Source: Lachnospiraceae bacterium (GTDB lineage: Bacteria > Bacillota > Clostridia > Lachnospirales > Lachnospiraceae). Taken from it: DNA of 29,639 nucleotides. Positions within the stretch are counted from its first letter, which is position 1, and each line of letters starts with the position of its first letter. The DNA lies in contig DOVG01000006.1 of NCBI GenBank assembly GCA_003520205.1, positions 1-29,639 of the forward strand. The letters are read 5' to 3'. Below, piece after piece: positions 21,637 to 28,353 of this stretch. The translations under genes were made by a program, and so were the position numbers. The notes under the pieces were generated by a model that worked only from the letters and a program-made list of their open reading frames with translations, ran no database searches and had not been told where the DNA came from.

Positions 21637-22884
21637 ATGGCAGGAAGGAAAAAGGTTAGAAAAGACAGTCGTGGACGTCAGTTTCGAGTTGGAGAAAGTT
21701 TTTATAAAAATAAAGGTTTATATGTGTATCGATATACAGATGAATTAGGAAATAGACATGCAATATATGAGCGTGATTTAATCACATTAAGAAAGCGCGA
21801 GGATGATATTGCGAGCGATAGGCGAGATGGTCTAAATATGTATGTGAGAGGCACGGCTACAATTAATGATTGTTTTGATAGATATATTAGGACAAAATCA
21901 GAGCTGAAACCGAATACATTAAGTGGTTATCTATATACATATAATCATTTTGTAAGGGATACATTTGGAAAGAGGAAAATCGCTGAGACCAAGTATTCAG
22001 ATGTTGTATTATTCTATAAAGATCTTCTGGATAAACGGGGATTCAGTATCAATACAGTAGATAGTGTTCATACACTTCTTCATCCAGTGTTTCAAATGGC
22101 AGTACGTGATGAAATAATACGTAGCAATCCATCTGACAGAGTTATGGCTGATCTGAAGAAAAAACTTGGAAGACATATCGGTGTAAGGAGAGCACTTACC
22201 ATTGAGCAACAGAGAGCATTTCTTGATTTCATAAAGGATGATGATTATGCAAGGTGGAGAAATCTCTTCGTGGTTATGTTTGGTACCGGCATGAGAGTTG
22301 GAGAATTAATTGGTCTCAGATGGGAAGACATAGATTTAGATGAAGAGTCCATTGAAGTGAATCATAATGTGACATATTATCCTAGAGTTGAAGGATCACA
22401 TAAATGCGAGTTTGATGTATCTCTCCCGAAGACTCCCGCAGGTATAAGAACTATTCCTATGCTGCCACAGGTTCGAGAGGCGTTTATAAGAGAAAAGGAA
22501 CAGCAGGAACTTTTGGGGATATCATGCGAGTCAGAAGTAAAAGGAATGAAGGGCTTTATATTCTGCAATAGATTTGGAAAGCTTCATAATCCAGCAACCA
22601 TTAATCGAGAGATTAAGAGACTTGTAACAAACCATAATGCTATGGAAGAAGTTAAGGCTGCAAGAGAGCATAGAGAACCGATTATGATTCCGGCATTTAG
22701 TAACCATATAGCCAGACATACGTTTTGTGCTAGACTCTGCGAACAGGATGTAAATGTCAAAGTTATTCAGTCGGTAATGGGACATAAAGATATACAGACT
22801 ACGCTAGATATATACGCAGAGGTTACGAATGGAAAGAAGCAGAAAGTATTTAGACAATTAGCAAATGATTTAGTAATATTCTAG
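21637..22884 (+). CDS. int: Tyrosine site-specific integrase
   Basis: This recombinase would integrate and excise the element. The 415-aa product has an N-terminal arm-binding region (GRQFRVGESFYKNKGLYVYR), a SAM-like core-binding domain at about 90-180, and the catalytic domain. Catalytic residues include Arg220 (GTGMRVGELIGLRW), His357 and Arg360 (NHIARHTF), His383 (MGHKDIQTT) and nucleophile Tyr393 (LDIYAEV). It is Tn916-Int-like in layout. AGAAGGAGG precedes the ATG but can fold into a hairpin. It lies 180 bp from the candidate attR core and is the last gene of the element. Repeats GTATGCCA at both ends are candidate arm sites. The stop codon overlaps a 7-bp hairpin at 22883-22904. Confidence 0.93.
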   Translation: MAGRKKVRKDSRGRQFRVGESFYKNKGLYVYRYTDELGNRHAIYERDLITLRKREDDIASDRRDGLNMYVRGTATINDCFDRYIRTKSELKPNTLSGYLYTYNHFVRDTFGKRKIAETKYSDVVLFYKDLLDKRGFSINTVDSVHTLLHPVFQMAVRDEIIRSNPSDRVMADLKKKLGRHIGVRRALTIEQQRAFLDFIKDDDYARWRNLFVVMFGTGMRVGELIGLRWEDIDLDEESIEVNHNVTYYPRVEGSHKCEFDVSLPKTPAGIRTIPMLPQVREAFIREKEQQELLGISCESEVKGMKGFIFCNRFGKLHNPATINREIKRLVTNHNAMEEVKAAREHREPIMIPAFSNHIARHTFCARLCEQDVNVKVIQSVMGHKDIQTTLDIYAEVTNGKKQKVFRQLANDLVIF

Positions 22885-22898
22885 GAAAGTGGTAATGC

Positions 22899-22985
22899 TT
22901 TCCTATGAGTATGCCAAAATATATACGGTATGCCAGTAGTATGCCAATTGCGCGGATAAAAAAAATGAATGGTACATAATGGTAC
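22899..22985. repeat. Right-end arm repeats of the element
   Basis: GTATGCCA occurs at 22909, 22928 and 22939. TGGTAC occurs at 22970 and 22980, at the same 10-bp period as the left-end pair. TTTCCTATGAGTA (22899-22911) is the reverse complement of 4561-4573. The sequence GTATGCCAATT is common to both ends. Confidence 0.65.
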
Positions 22986-23063
22986 TTTATCATAAAAAAT
23001 CCGTGATGATAAAAAACATAATGGTAATTGATAATGAGTTTATATGGTCTTAGGTATGGAAAA

Positions 23064-23090
23064 TTCCCGACGTTAAAGTCGTTGAGCTAA
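23064..23090 (+). repeat. attR core with displaced lysS 3' end
   Basis: TTCCCGAC (23064-23071) equals the attL core. Read in the lysS frame, 23064-23090 encodes FPTLKSLS then TAA, so it is a plausible remnant of an earlier lysS terminus. No coding context precedes it. The surrounding 22885-23463 holds no gene: arm repeats, this site, tandem repeats, a palindrome and a terminator. Confidence 0.75.
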
Positions 23091-23134
23091 GAAAACCCAG
23101 TAAAATCAAGGGTTCAGAGAATATGAAACTCGGT

Positions 23135-23157
23135 TTTGTAGCAAATTTGTAGCAAAT
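23135..23157 (+). repeat. Tandem TTTGTAGCAAA repeats
   Basis: Two copies of an 11-bp unit (23135-23145 and 23146-23156) lie about 65 bp beyond the attR core. Short tandem repeats like this often mark arm sites of a tyrosine integrase. They differ from GTATGCCA, so may belong to another element. Confidence 0.5.
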
Positions 23158-23253
23158 ATTCAATCGAATACAAGCGAGTACAGTCGAAAATAAAGAATTA
23201 TTCAATAAGAAATATCGTTTTTTAGTCGGAAATATTAATTTAAAACATGAAAA

Positions 23254-23270
23254 ATGGACACAGTGTCCAT
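23254..23270. promoter_or_regulatory. 17-bp palindromic operator-like site, copy 1
   Basis: ATGGACACAGTGTCCAT is a perfect palindrome around one central base. It is identical to 23467-23483, and both copies continue TTTG. Two-fold symmetry of this size suits a dimeric repressor such as a TetR-family protein; no regulator gene is seen nearby. Confidence 0.6.
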
Positions 23271-23291
23271 TTGTAATAGTCCGAAAAAATA

Positions 23292-23351
23292 AAAGCGAGT
23301 ATGAGTTTATAGAATTTCCACTTAGGAAAAGAACTCATACTCGCTTTTTTT
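23292..23351 (+). terminator. Long stem-loop terminator
   Basis: A 16-bp perfect stem (23292-23307 with 23332-23347; arms AAAGCGAGTATGAGTT and AACTCATACTCGCTTT) encloses a smaller TTTCC/GGAAA hairpin and is followed by a run of T. No gene ends directly upstream, so it may end a short untranslated transcript or insulate the segment. Confidence 0.8.
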
Positions 23352-23466
23352 GCGTTAAAAGTGCTTTTCCTATGACGAAACTGTATTTTGGAAAGACTTT
23401 TCTTTAGTTATGATCTTGTCATTTTATAGTATTGTACAAAAAACATATTAACAATAGAAAAGATGA

Positions 23467-23483
23467 ATGGACACAGTGTCCAT
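23467..23483. promoter_or_regulatory. 17-bp palindromic operator-like site, copy 2
   Basis: Identical to 23254-23270. It lies immediately upstream of the AAAGGAG ribosome binding site of the 53-aa gene at 23502, in the expected leader, so bound repressor could block its transcription. Confidence 0.6.
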
Positions 23484-23501
23484 TTGAGAAAGGAGTCCAT
23501 C

Positions 23502-23663
23502 ATGGATAAAAGAGATTATATGGATTTGATTGTTGTAGTTGATGAACTGGAGAACATGGATAAAGCTGTATTTGGAATCCTTCATATTGAAATAGATATT
23601 GATGTCGAACGCGACATTGATTATATAAATAGATTCTCTTTTGCATCACATGATGTGGTATAG
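23502..23663 (+). CDS. Small acidic hypothetical protein
   Basis: The 53-aa product starts at ATG 23502, which has AAAGGAG at good spacing. A longer frame from 23463 would translate the palindrome and is unlikely. It is very acidic (VVVDELENMDKAVFGILHIE, then IDIDVERDIDYINRF). It has no membrane segment or motif. It is preceded by a palindromic operator-like site and followed by a structured RNA-like stretch. I do not recognise the family. Confidence 0.5.
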   Translation: MDKRDYMDLIVVVDELENMDKAVFGILHIEIDIDVERDIDYINRFSFASHDVV

Positions 23664-23683
23664 AGTTTCAGATTCTATCATAT

Positions 23684-23752
23684 GGGCAGTTATCGTTCGC
23701 TGCCCAGAGATAACCTCCTTTCAATGAGGGGCGGACCGTTCATCCGTCCCTC
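23684..23752 (+). ncRNA. Candidate structured RNA with anti-Shine-Dalgarno tract
   Basis: Hairpin 1 is GGGCAG/CTGCCC (23684-23705). Its loop TTATC (23690-23694) can pair with GATAA (23709-23713), giving an H-type pseudoknot. ACCTCCTTTC (23713-23722) follows in the apparently single-stranded gap; it matches the 3' end of Firmicutes 16S rRNA. Hairpin 2 is GAGGGGCGGA/TCCGTCCCTC (23726-23752) with one wobble. There is no T tract, so it is not a simple terminator. The rest of 23664-23925 shows no convincing gene. Confidence 0.4.
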
Positions 23753-23925
23753 GATTATATCGAAATACCATTTACGACATTTAAAATGCAACTCACAACA
23801 GATTGTAGCTTTCACTGTATTGGTTGGTGTATTATCCAGACATAAGATAAAACAAAGCGAACAAATCGCAGAAATAAATGAAAGATGAGAATAATAAAAT
23901 GGAGAATATAAATGAGGTTAATAAG

Positions 23926-24150
23926 ATGGAAGTACTTAAGGGAGCAGTCATAGGATTTGCAGTAGGAGTTATCTGGGAGCTTATGATCATTACACCACTC
24001 ATGAGTGATTGGACACTTAGAAGCATTATAGTTGCACTTTCAGTTGCAGGGTTAGGATGCAGCGTAGCAGGTGGAATATTTGCAATAGGCAAGAAGAATA
24101 GAACTGATAAGTCAGCATCTAAAGCTGATGTAAGTATTCTGGAGGGATAA
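23926..24150 (+). CDS. Small two-helix membrane protein
   Basis: From ATG 23926 (GAGG eight bases upstream) the product is 74 aa: MEVLKGAVIGFAVGVIWELM, then a second hydrophobic stretch IIVALSVAGLGCSVAGGIFA, and a charged tail (KKNRTDKSASKADVS). Two membrane helices are predicted. An in-frame start at 23878 has no ribosome binding site. It is followed by another small membrane gene 5 bp on, so they form an operon. Function unknown. Confidence 0.6.
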   Translation: MEVLKGAVIGFAVGVIWELMIITPLMSDWTLRSIIVALSVAGLGCSVAGGIFAIGKKNRTDKSASKADVSILEG

Positions 24151-24155
24151 GTATT

Positions 24156-24548
24156 ATGACAGTAGGAGCAATTATAGGATTATCACTTTTGTCAATTGTT
24201 GTTATTATAACTGTTGGCGCTATATGTGTTTATTATAAAAAGGCAAGAATAGTCAGTGTAATTGCCGGAATAATAATTCTTGCTGCTGCATGGGCGATAG
24301 GAGCCTGGTACTTCAATGGGACTGAAGCTGGTAAGCGTGCAATCAAAACTCAGCAGAGTAACTTCGGCGGTGGAATAGAAAGAAGAATAACAGTCTATGA
24401 TGTTGAGGGCGATGTTATAGCGACATATGAAGGCAGATTTGATATCGAATATGATAATGACAGAATCCTGTTTGATGATGAAGAAGGTCTGAGACATATA
24501 ATCTATTATCCAACAGGAAATGTGATTGTAGATGAATTAGCGAAGTAA
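24156..24548 (+). CDS. Conserved membrane-anchored hypothetical protein of mobile elements
   Basis: The 130-aa product has two N-terminal membrane helices (IIGLSLLSIVVIITVGAICV and VIAGIIILAAAWAIGAWYF) followed by an external or cytoplasmic domain with FGGGIERRITVYDVEGDVIA and FDDEEGLRHIIYYPTGNVIV. I recall this pattern in proteins near conjugation and topoisomerase genes of Clostridia elements, but no function is known. GGAGGG precedes ATG 24156. A terminator-like stem follows at 24561. Confidence 0.65.
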   Translation: MTVGAIIGLSLLSIVVIITVGAICVYYKKARIVSVIAGIIILAAAWAIGAWYFNGTEAGKRAIKTQQSNFGGGIERRITVYDVEGDVIATYEGRFDIEYDNDRILFDDEEGLRHIIYYPTGNVIVDELAK

Positions 24549-24560
24549 ATAATCTATAAG

Positions 24561-24600
24561 GCGCTATGAGTATATATGTTACTTATGGCGCTTCTTATAT
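24561..24600 (+). terminator. Terminator after the small membrane-protein operon
   Basis: GCGCTATGAGT (24561-24571) pairs with ACTTATGGCGC (24581-24591) with two wobbles, followed by TTCTTATATTTTA. It lies just upstream of the truncated topB frame. Confidence 0.7.
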
Positions 24601-24652
24601 TTTACGGTATTATTATACTGAACATTGTGCTACACTTTATTTATTACGTTAT

Positions 24653-25891
24653 ATGAATAAAGGGGAGAACGATGAAGGTAAGCTTGTGACATATCCGAGA
24701 ACGGACAGCTGTTATCTGACAGATGATATGGGAGATACAGCAGCAGATCTGATAAAAGCAGTTAGGAGTACATTTTCATTTATTCCGGGAGTTATAGAAG
24801 AACCGGATATCGGAAGGGTTCTGAATTCAAAGAAGGTATCAGACCACCATGCGATAATCCCGACAGCTGAGATAACTAAAGCGGATCTTAATAGTCTGGA
24901 TGATGGTGAAAAGAAGATACTGTATATGACAGCTGCCAGACTACTGGAAGCTGTTTCAGGACCATATAGATATTTAAGTCAGAGAGTAGTATTTGAATGT
25001 GCCGGAGCAGAGTTCACAGCCAAGGGCAGCAGTACCATTGATCCAGGTTGGAAGATGTTTGAGGATACGCTGAGGTCAATCTATAAGACTGAAAAGGAGG
25101 AAGACACCGAAGACGAAACAAGTCTTCCGGATATAAGGGAAGGTGAAGTGTTTGAAAAGGTGGACGGCAAGGTGACAGAACATTTTACAAAGCCACCATT
25201 TAGATACACTGAATCAAGCTTATTATCAGCCATGGAGAAAGCGGGAACTGAAGATATGGATTCGGATGTAGAGCGTAAAGGTCTTGGTACTCCGGCAACC
25301 AGAGCTGACATCATAGAGAAGCTGGTAAAGGATGGGTTTGTGAAGCGTGAAAAGAAAAACCTCATTCCAACTGATAATGGAATCAGGCTTATAACAATTC
25401 TTCCTGACAATATTAAATCAGCTAAACTTACAGCTGAGTGGGAGAATACTCTTTCTCAGATAGCCAAGGGAGAAGCTGTGTATGATGATTTCATTTCCGG
25501 TATAACAGGAATGGTTCAGGAGCTTGTGAGAACTTATCACTCAGTCAGTGATGAAGATAGGAATCTATTTTCTAGAGGTGATGTTCTTGGCAGATGTCCT
25601 AACTGTGGTGGAGATGTTGTTAAAGGGATATATGGTTTCTATTGCAGGAATAAATGCAGCATGAATCTAAAAAGTGCCATGGGAATAGTCCTTTCTGAAG
25701 CACAGCTGAAGAATCTGTTGGATGGAAAGAGAATCCTTGTTAAAGGGATAAAGAAGAAAAAGGGTGACGGTACATTTAATGCCTACCTCACTCCGGACGG
25801 CATCGTCGATTACTGTTACAAAAAGCAGGATGGTACTGAAGCGAGTGGAAAGCAGTTCAAGTTCAAAATGGACTTTCAAAAGAATAAGTAA
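24653..25891 (+). pseudogene. topB: 5'-truncated DNA topoisomerase III (topB fragment)
   Basis: This corresponds to the C-terminal part of a type IA topoisomerase. The catalytic Tyr is in LVTYPRTDS, and the HHAIIPT segment, RKGLGTPATRADIIEKLVKD and a four-Cys zinc-ribbon-like stretch (CPNCGG ... CRNKC) follow. The N-terminal Toprim domain and first half, about 300 residues in full-length TopB, are missing. Upstream of about 24653 the open frame lacks family sequence and follows a terminator. It is therefore probably non-functional. TopB genes mark Tn1549/CTn-type integrative elements, which supports a decayed second element here. Confidence 0.8.
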
Positions 25892-25902
25892 ACAGTAACT
25901 TT

Positions 25903-25928
25903 GAGGCGGGAGAAATCCTGCCTCTTTC
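25903..25928 (+). terminator. Terminator after the topB fragment
   Basis: GAGGCGGG (25903-25910) pairs with CCTGCCTC (25917-25924) over a 6-nt loop, followed by TTTCAA. The T tract is short. Confidence 0.55.
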
Positions 25929-25962
25929 AATTAAATAAAAAAACATAAAGGAGACGAAAGAA

Positions 25963-26133
25963 ATGATTGATAACACAACTTATATACCTGGTGCTTCAAA
26001 TGATTTCTTCAGTATAGAAGCATACAGGGCAAGAATGGCAGCCTATATCAAGGGCGTGAGAAAGTACAAAATGAAGGGTGATGCAGAAGCAGAGAGCAAG
26101 GCAAAAGCTGACAGGATAGGAGGTAAAGCATAA
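25963..26133 (+). CDS. Small hypothetical protein upstream of DUF5688
   Basis: The 56-aa product, starting MIDNTTYIPGASNDFFSIEA and ending in a Lys/Ala/Glu-rich helix (DAEAESKAKADRIGGKA), has AAAGGAGACG before its ATG. Its stop shares one base with the ATG of the DUF5688 gene, so the two are coupled. I do not recognise the family; it has no membrane segment. The clean ribosome binding site and coupling support a real gene. Confidence 0.6.
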   Translation: MIDNTTYIPGASNDFFSIEAYRARMAAYIKGVRKYKMKGDAEAESKAKADRIGGKA

Positions 26134-27026
26134 TGTTAAATTTCGATGAGATAAAGGAAGATATTTCCTTAAGGTTAATGAACACAGAGAATAATCAGGA
26201 TAAGCTCCAGAACAGACCACATGAGCAGATGGAAGACATTTCTGCTGCGTTTGTTATAGTAGTGGGCGAAACTAAGGAAGGTCTTGCGACAGCTCCTATC
26301 ACAAACGAGATAATGGATGAGCTGGGCGTGGATCAGGCTACACTTATGGAGACTGCAAAGGCTAATCTGTCAGAGCAGGATTACTCATTTAAGAGTATGA
26401 GGGATGTGCTTGTGGATATGATGTTCCCGGACGGAATTCCGGAGAATGATCCGATGGTTGATATGATGCTGCCACCGGAGGATGGACCGCAGATGTATGT
26501 TCTTTCAAATGAGCATAATCTGAATGGTGCTGCGGAGATAATGAATCAGAAAGCCATGGATGAGATAGCTGAAAAGCTTGGCGGTGACTTCGTGGTCCTT
26601 CCGAGCAGTGTGCATGAGACTATAATCCTGCCTATTGATGACAACATGGAATCCGGCACTCTGGACAGTATGATCCATGAGATAAACGGTGGAGTTGTAA
26701 GTCCGGAAGATAAGCTTTCAGACCATGCATTCATATATGACTCCGAGGCTCATGAACTTGTCCGTATGGATAAGATGGAAGAGAGAAAGCAGGAGAAGGA
26801 AGCTTCTGTCGAAAAAGCTGATAAGATTCAGGATAAAAAAAGTGAAGAGAAAGCTGATGTGAAAAATGCTGAAAAGAAAGCTGAGGACAAATCAACTGAA
26901 AAGTGCGAGAAACAGCAGAAGTCACTTGCTGACAGAATATCCAATAAAAAAGAGAAGATTGCTCAGAAGGAAGCGACCCGTCCACAGCCACAGAAATCTA
27001 GACAGAAGAATGTGGCAATAGGATAA
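26133..27026 (+). CDS. DUF5688 family protein (possibly shortened at the N-terminal side)
   Basis: The 297-aa product matches DUF5688, common in Lachnospiraceae mobile elements and of unknown function. Recognisable parts are PHEQMEDISAAFVIVV, LSNEHNLNGAAEIMNQKAMD and GGDFVVLPSSVHETIILPID. Residues about 215-297 are a Lys/Glu-rich, coiled-coil-like tail. Family members, as I recall them, carry a longer N-terminal region; here only a few residues (MLNFDEIKED) precede the part corresponding to ISLRLMNTENNQDKL, so an internal deletion is possible. GGAGGT precedes the ATG, and the gene is coupled to the 56-aa gene. Confidence 0.65.
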   Translation: MLNFDEIKEDISLRLMNTENNQDKLQNRPHEQMEDISAAFVIVVGETKEGLATAPITNEIMDELGVDQATLMETAKANLSEQDYSFKSMRDVLVDMMFPDGIPENDPMVDMMLPPEDGPQMYVLSNEHNLNGAAEIMNQKAMDEIAEKLGGDFVVLPSSVHETIILPIDDNMESGTLDSMIHEINGGVVSPEDKLSDHAFIYDSEAHELVRMDKMEERKQEKEASVEKADKIQDKKSEEKADVKNAEKKAEDKSTEKCEKQQKSLADRISNKKEKIAQKEATRPQPQKSRQKNVAIG

Positions 27027-27060
27027 ACAATTAGTAAGGATCCTGTATATATTCCTCCAA

Positions 27061-27091
27061 GGGGATGTCTCCGGGCATCCCCGTTATTTTT
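27061..27091 (+). terminator. Terminator after the DUF5688 gene
   Basis: GGGGATG (27061-27067) pairs with CATCCCC (27076-27082) over an 8-nt loop, followed by GTTATTTTTG. Confidence 0.75.
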
Positions 27092-27169
27092 GTTAATGTT
27101 CCGGCTGTTAAGGGTTGCGGTTATATGGTATATTTATGCTTATGATAGTATTTGGAGATGGAGAAGAAT

Positions 27170-27529
27170 ATGTCGAAAGCAAGGCAGAAAAGACTGAGCG
27201 AAGCGCGAAAGTGGTTTGAAGCTCAAAACTTTACGGATGAATCGCATATAGTAAAAGCATACAGAGTTCGGTTTAACGTTGATAATAACTGTGCGATGAA
27301 AGAACTGTGTATGCTGAATGTGCTGAGTCCGGAAAAGCAGAAAGCATATGAAGATATACTCAAAGCCAAGGCTGCGAAGAAAAGAAAGAAAAAACAACCA
27401 GAACCTGAGTATGATAATTCTTTTCAGAATGATACATTTTACTTTATAGCAGGATATACATCAGGTGGTGCACCTTATGGGATAACCTGGGATGAAGCTG
27501 ATGAAAAGGGACTTAGTAACCCTGATTGA
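27170..27529 (+). CDS. Conserved-looking hypothetical protein
   Basis: The 119-aa product is basic in the middle (LKAKAAKKRKKKQPEPEY) with an Arg/Lys-rich N-terminus and ends with FIAGYTSGGAPYGITWDEAD. The ending pattern and the segment CAMKELCMLNVLSPEKQKAY recall hypothetical proteins carried by Lachnospiraceae integrative elements. I chose ATG 27170; a start at 27152 is possible but has no better ribosome binding site. Function unknown. It overlaps no other gene and sits 8 bp before the next. Confidence 0.55.
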   Translation: MSKARQKRLSEARKWFEAQNFTDESHIVKAYRVRFNVDNNCAMKELCMLNVLSPEKQKAYEDILKAKAAKKRKKKQPEPEYDNSFQNDTFYFIAGYTSGGAPYGITWDEADEKGLSNPD

Positions 27530-27537
27530 GGTATGGT

Positions 27538-27729
27538 ATGGCACAGAAATATAATATTGGGGACATCGCCTATATAGTGGAATCAAACCGTTTCATCAAA
27601 GAGGTTATGATCAAGAAGTATGCAGGCGGTTCGTATATAATAAAGTTCATGGATACTGGCGGTGGCATCAGGGTTCATGAAAGCAGATTGTTTGCTTCGG
27701 TAGATGAAGCAAAAGCAAGTATTAAATGA
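27538..27729 (+). CDS. Small hypothetical protein
   Basis: The 63-aa product from ATG 27538 (TGAGGT upstream) has a compact beta-rich look: YNIGDIAYIVESNRFIKEVM, FMDTGGGIRVHESRLFASVD. It may be an SH3-like or KOW-like barrel, but no family is claimed. It follows the 119-aa gene by 8 bp and is probably in the same operon. A longer frame beginning TTG at 27526 is less likely. Confidence 0.5.
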   Translation: MAQKYNIGDIAYIVESNRFIKEVMIKKYAGGSYIIKFMDTGGGIRVHESRLFASVDEAKASIK

Positions 27730-27760
27730 TATACCGTCGATTTATCTGGAGTGAGAGTTT

Positions 27761-28294
27761 ATGAAAAAAAACAGAACATATTATAGGATGCTCAGATGTT
27801 TGTTCCTTTTTGTATTAGGAGCAGGAGCTTTGGTATATTCGCATTTCAGTTATGTGAAATACAATAAAAATGAGGAGTTGATAAAGGTCTGCACTTTAAA
27901 GGTAGATGCTCCTATAAACAAAGTGGAGTACTATGAAGAGACAGAGAAAGATGAAAACGGTATTGAGCGCACAGTTATGGAGCATTACAAGGTGTTCTTT
28001 ACCTATGAAGTTAGCGGGCGAAAATACAGCGGGGACTATACGAGCTCGTCAAGTTATAAAGAAGGTGATAACTTCACTTTATTCTGTAATCCTGACAATC
28101 CTAATGTATGGATATCGAAGACAGATGTATGGTATCAGGAATATATATTGAAAGATGATGTTAAGGGAGTCAGAAAGGTGGGTATTGCCTTCATAGTTAT
28201 CGGAGCACTTATGTCGATATTCTATATAACAAAAGGCGTGTTAGGAAAGTCGAAACGTACTAATGATAAGAAAGAGTCTGATTTGAAGAAATAA
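27761..28294 (+). CDS. DUF3592-like membrane protein
   Basis: The 177-aa product has two membrane helices, one at the N-terminus (LFLFVLGAGALVYSHF) and one at about 140-162 (VGIAFIVIGALMSIFYIT). Between them is a beta-rich domain with FTYEVSGRKYSGDYTSSSSY and GDNFTLFCNPDNPNVWIS, the pattern of DUF3592 (YxPxNP-like loop). Function of the family is unknown. GGAGTGAGAG precedes the ATG. The C-terminal tail is Lys-rich. Confidence 0.65.
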   Translation: MKKNRTYYRMLRCLFLFVLGAGALVYSHFSYVKYNKNEELIKVCTLKVDAPINKVEYYEETEKDENGIERTVMEHYKVFFTYEVSGRKYSGDYTSSSSYKEGDNFTLFCNPDNPNVWISKTDVWYQEYILKDDVKGVRKVGIAFIVIGALMSIFYITKGVLGKSKRTNDKKESDLKK

Positions 28295-28353
28295 ATGCTG
28301 GAACATAATATTTTTTATGATATCGTGCTAAGACGGAAGGAGAGCTTGAAACA

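Larger units (their letters stand above)
4427..23071. mobile_element. Mobilizable integrative element in the 3' end of lysS (about 18.6 kb)
   Basis: The boundaries are set by TTCCCGAC at 4427-4434 in lysS and at 23064-23071 beyond the tyrosine integrase. Both are in frame for FPTLKS, which fits insertion that rebuilds the end of lysS. Between them lie a RepA_N initiator, TnpV, IetAS-like genes, a DUF4417 operon, mod/res, mobA/mobC, AbiE, an excisionase-like gene, a ribbon-helix-helix regulator and the integrase. There are no type IV secretion genes, so it should be mobilizable with help from another element rather than self-transmissible. Arm-type repeats occur at both ends. Confidence 0.85.

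Noticed and set aside
23682..23888. 68-codon ORF starting MGSYRSLPRDN
   Set aside because: It overlies two hairpins and lacks a ribosome binding site; the open frame looks incidental to RNA structure.
24566..24652. N-terminal 29 residues of the open frame joined to topB
   Set aside because: The segment consists of a terminator stem and unrelated Tyr-rich residues, so it is not topoisomerase sequence.
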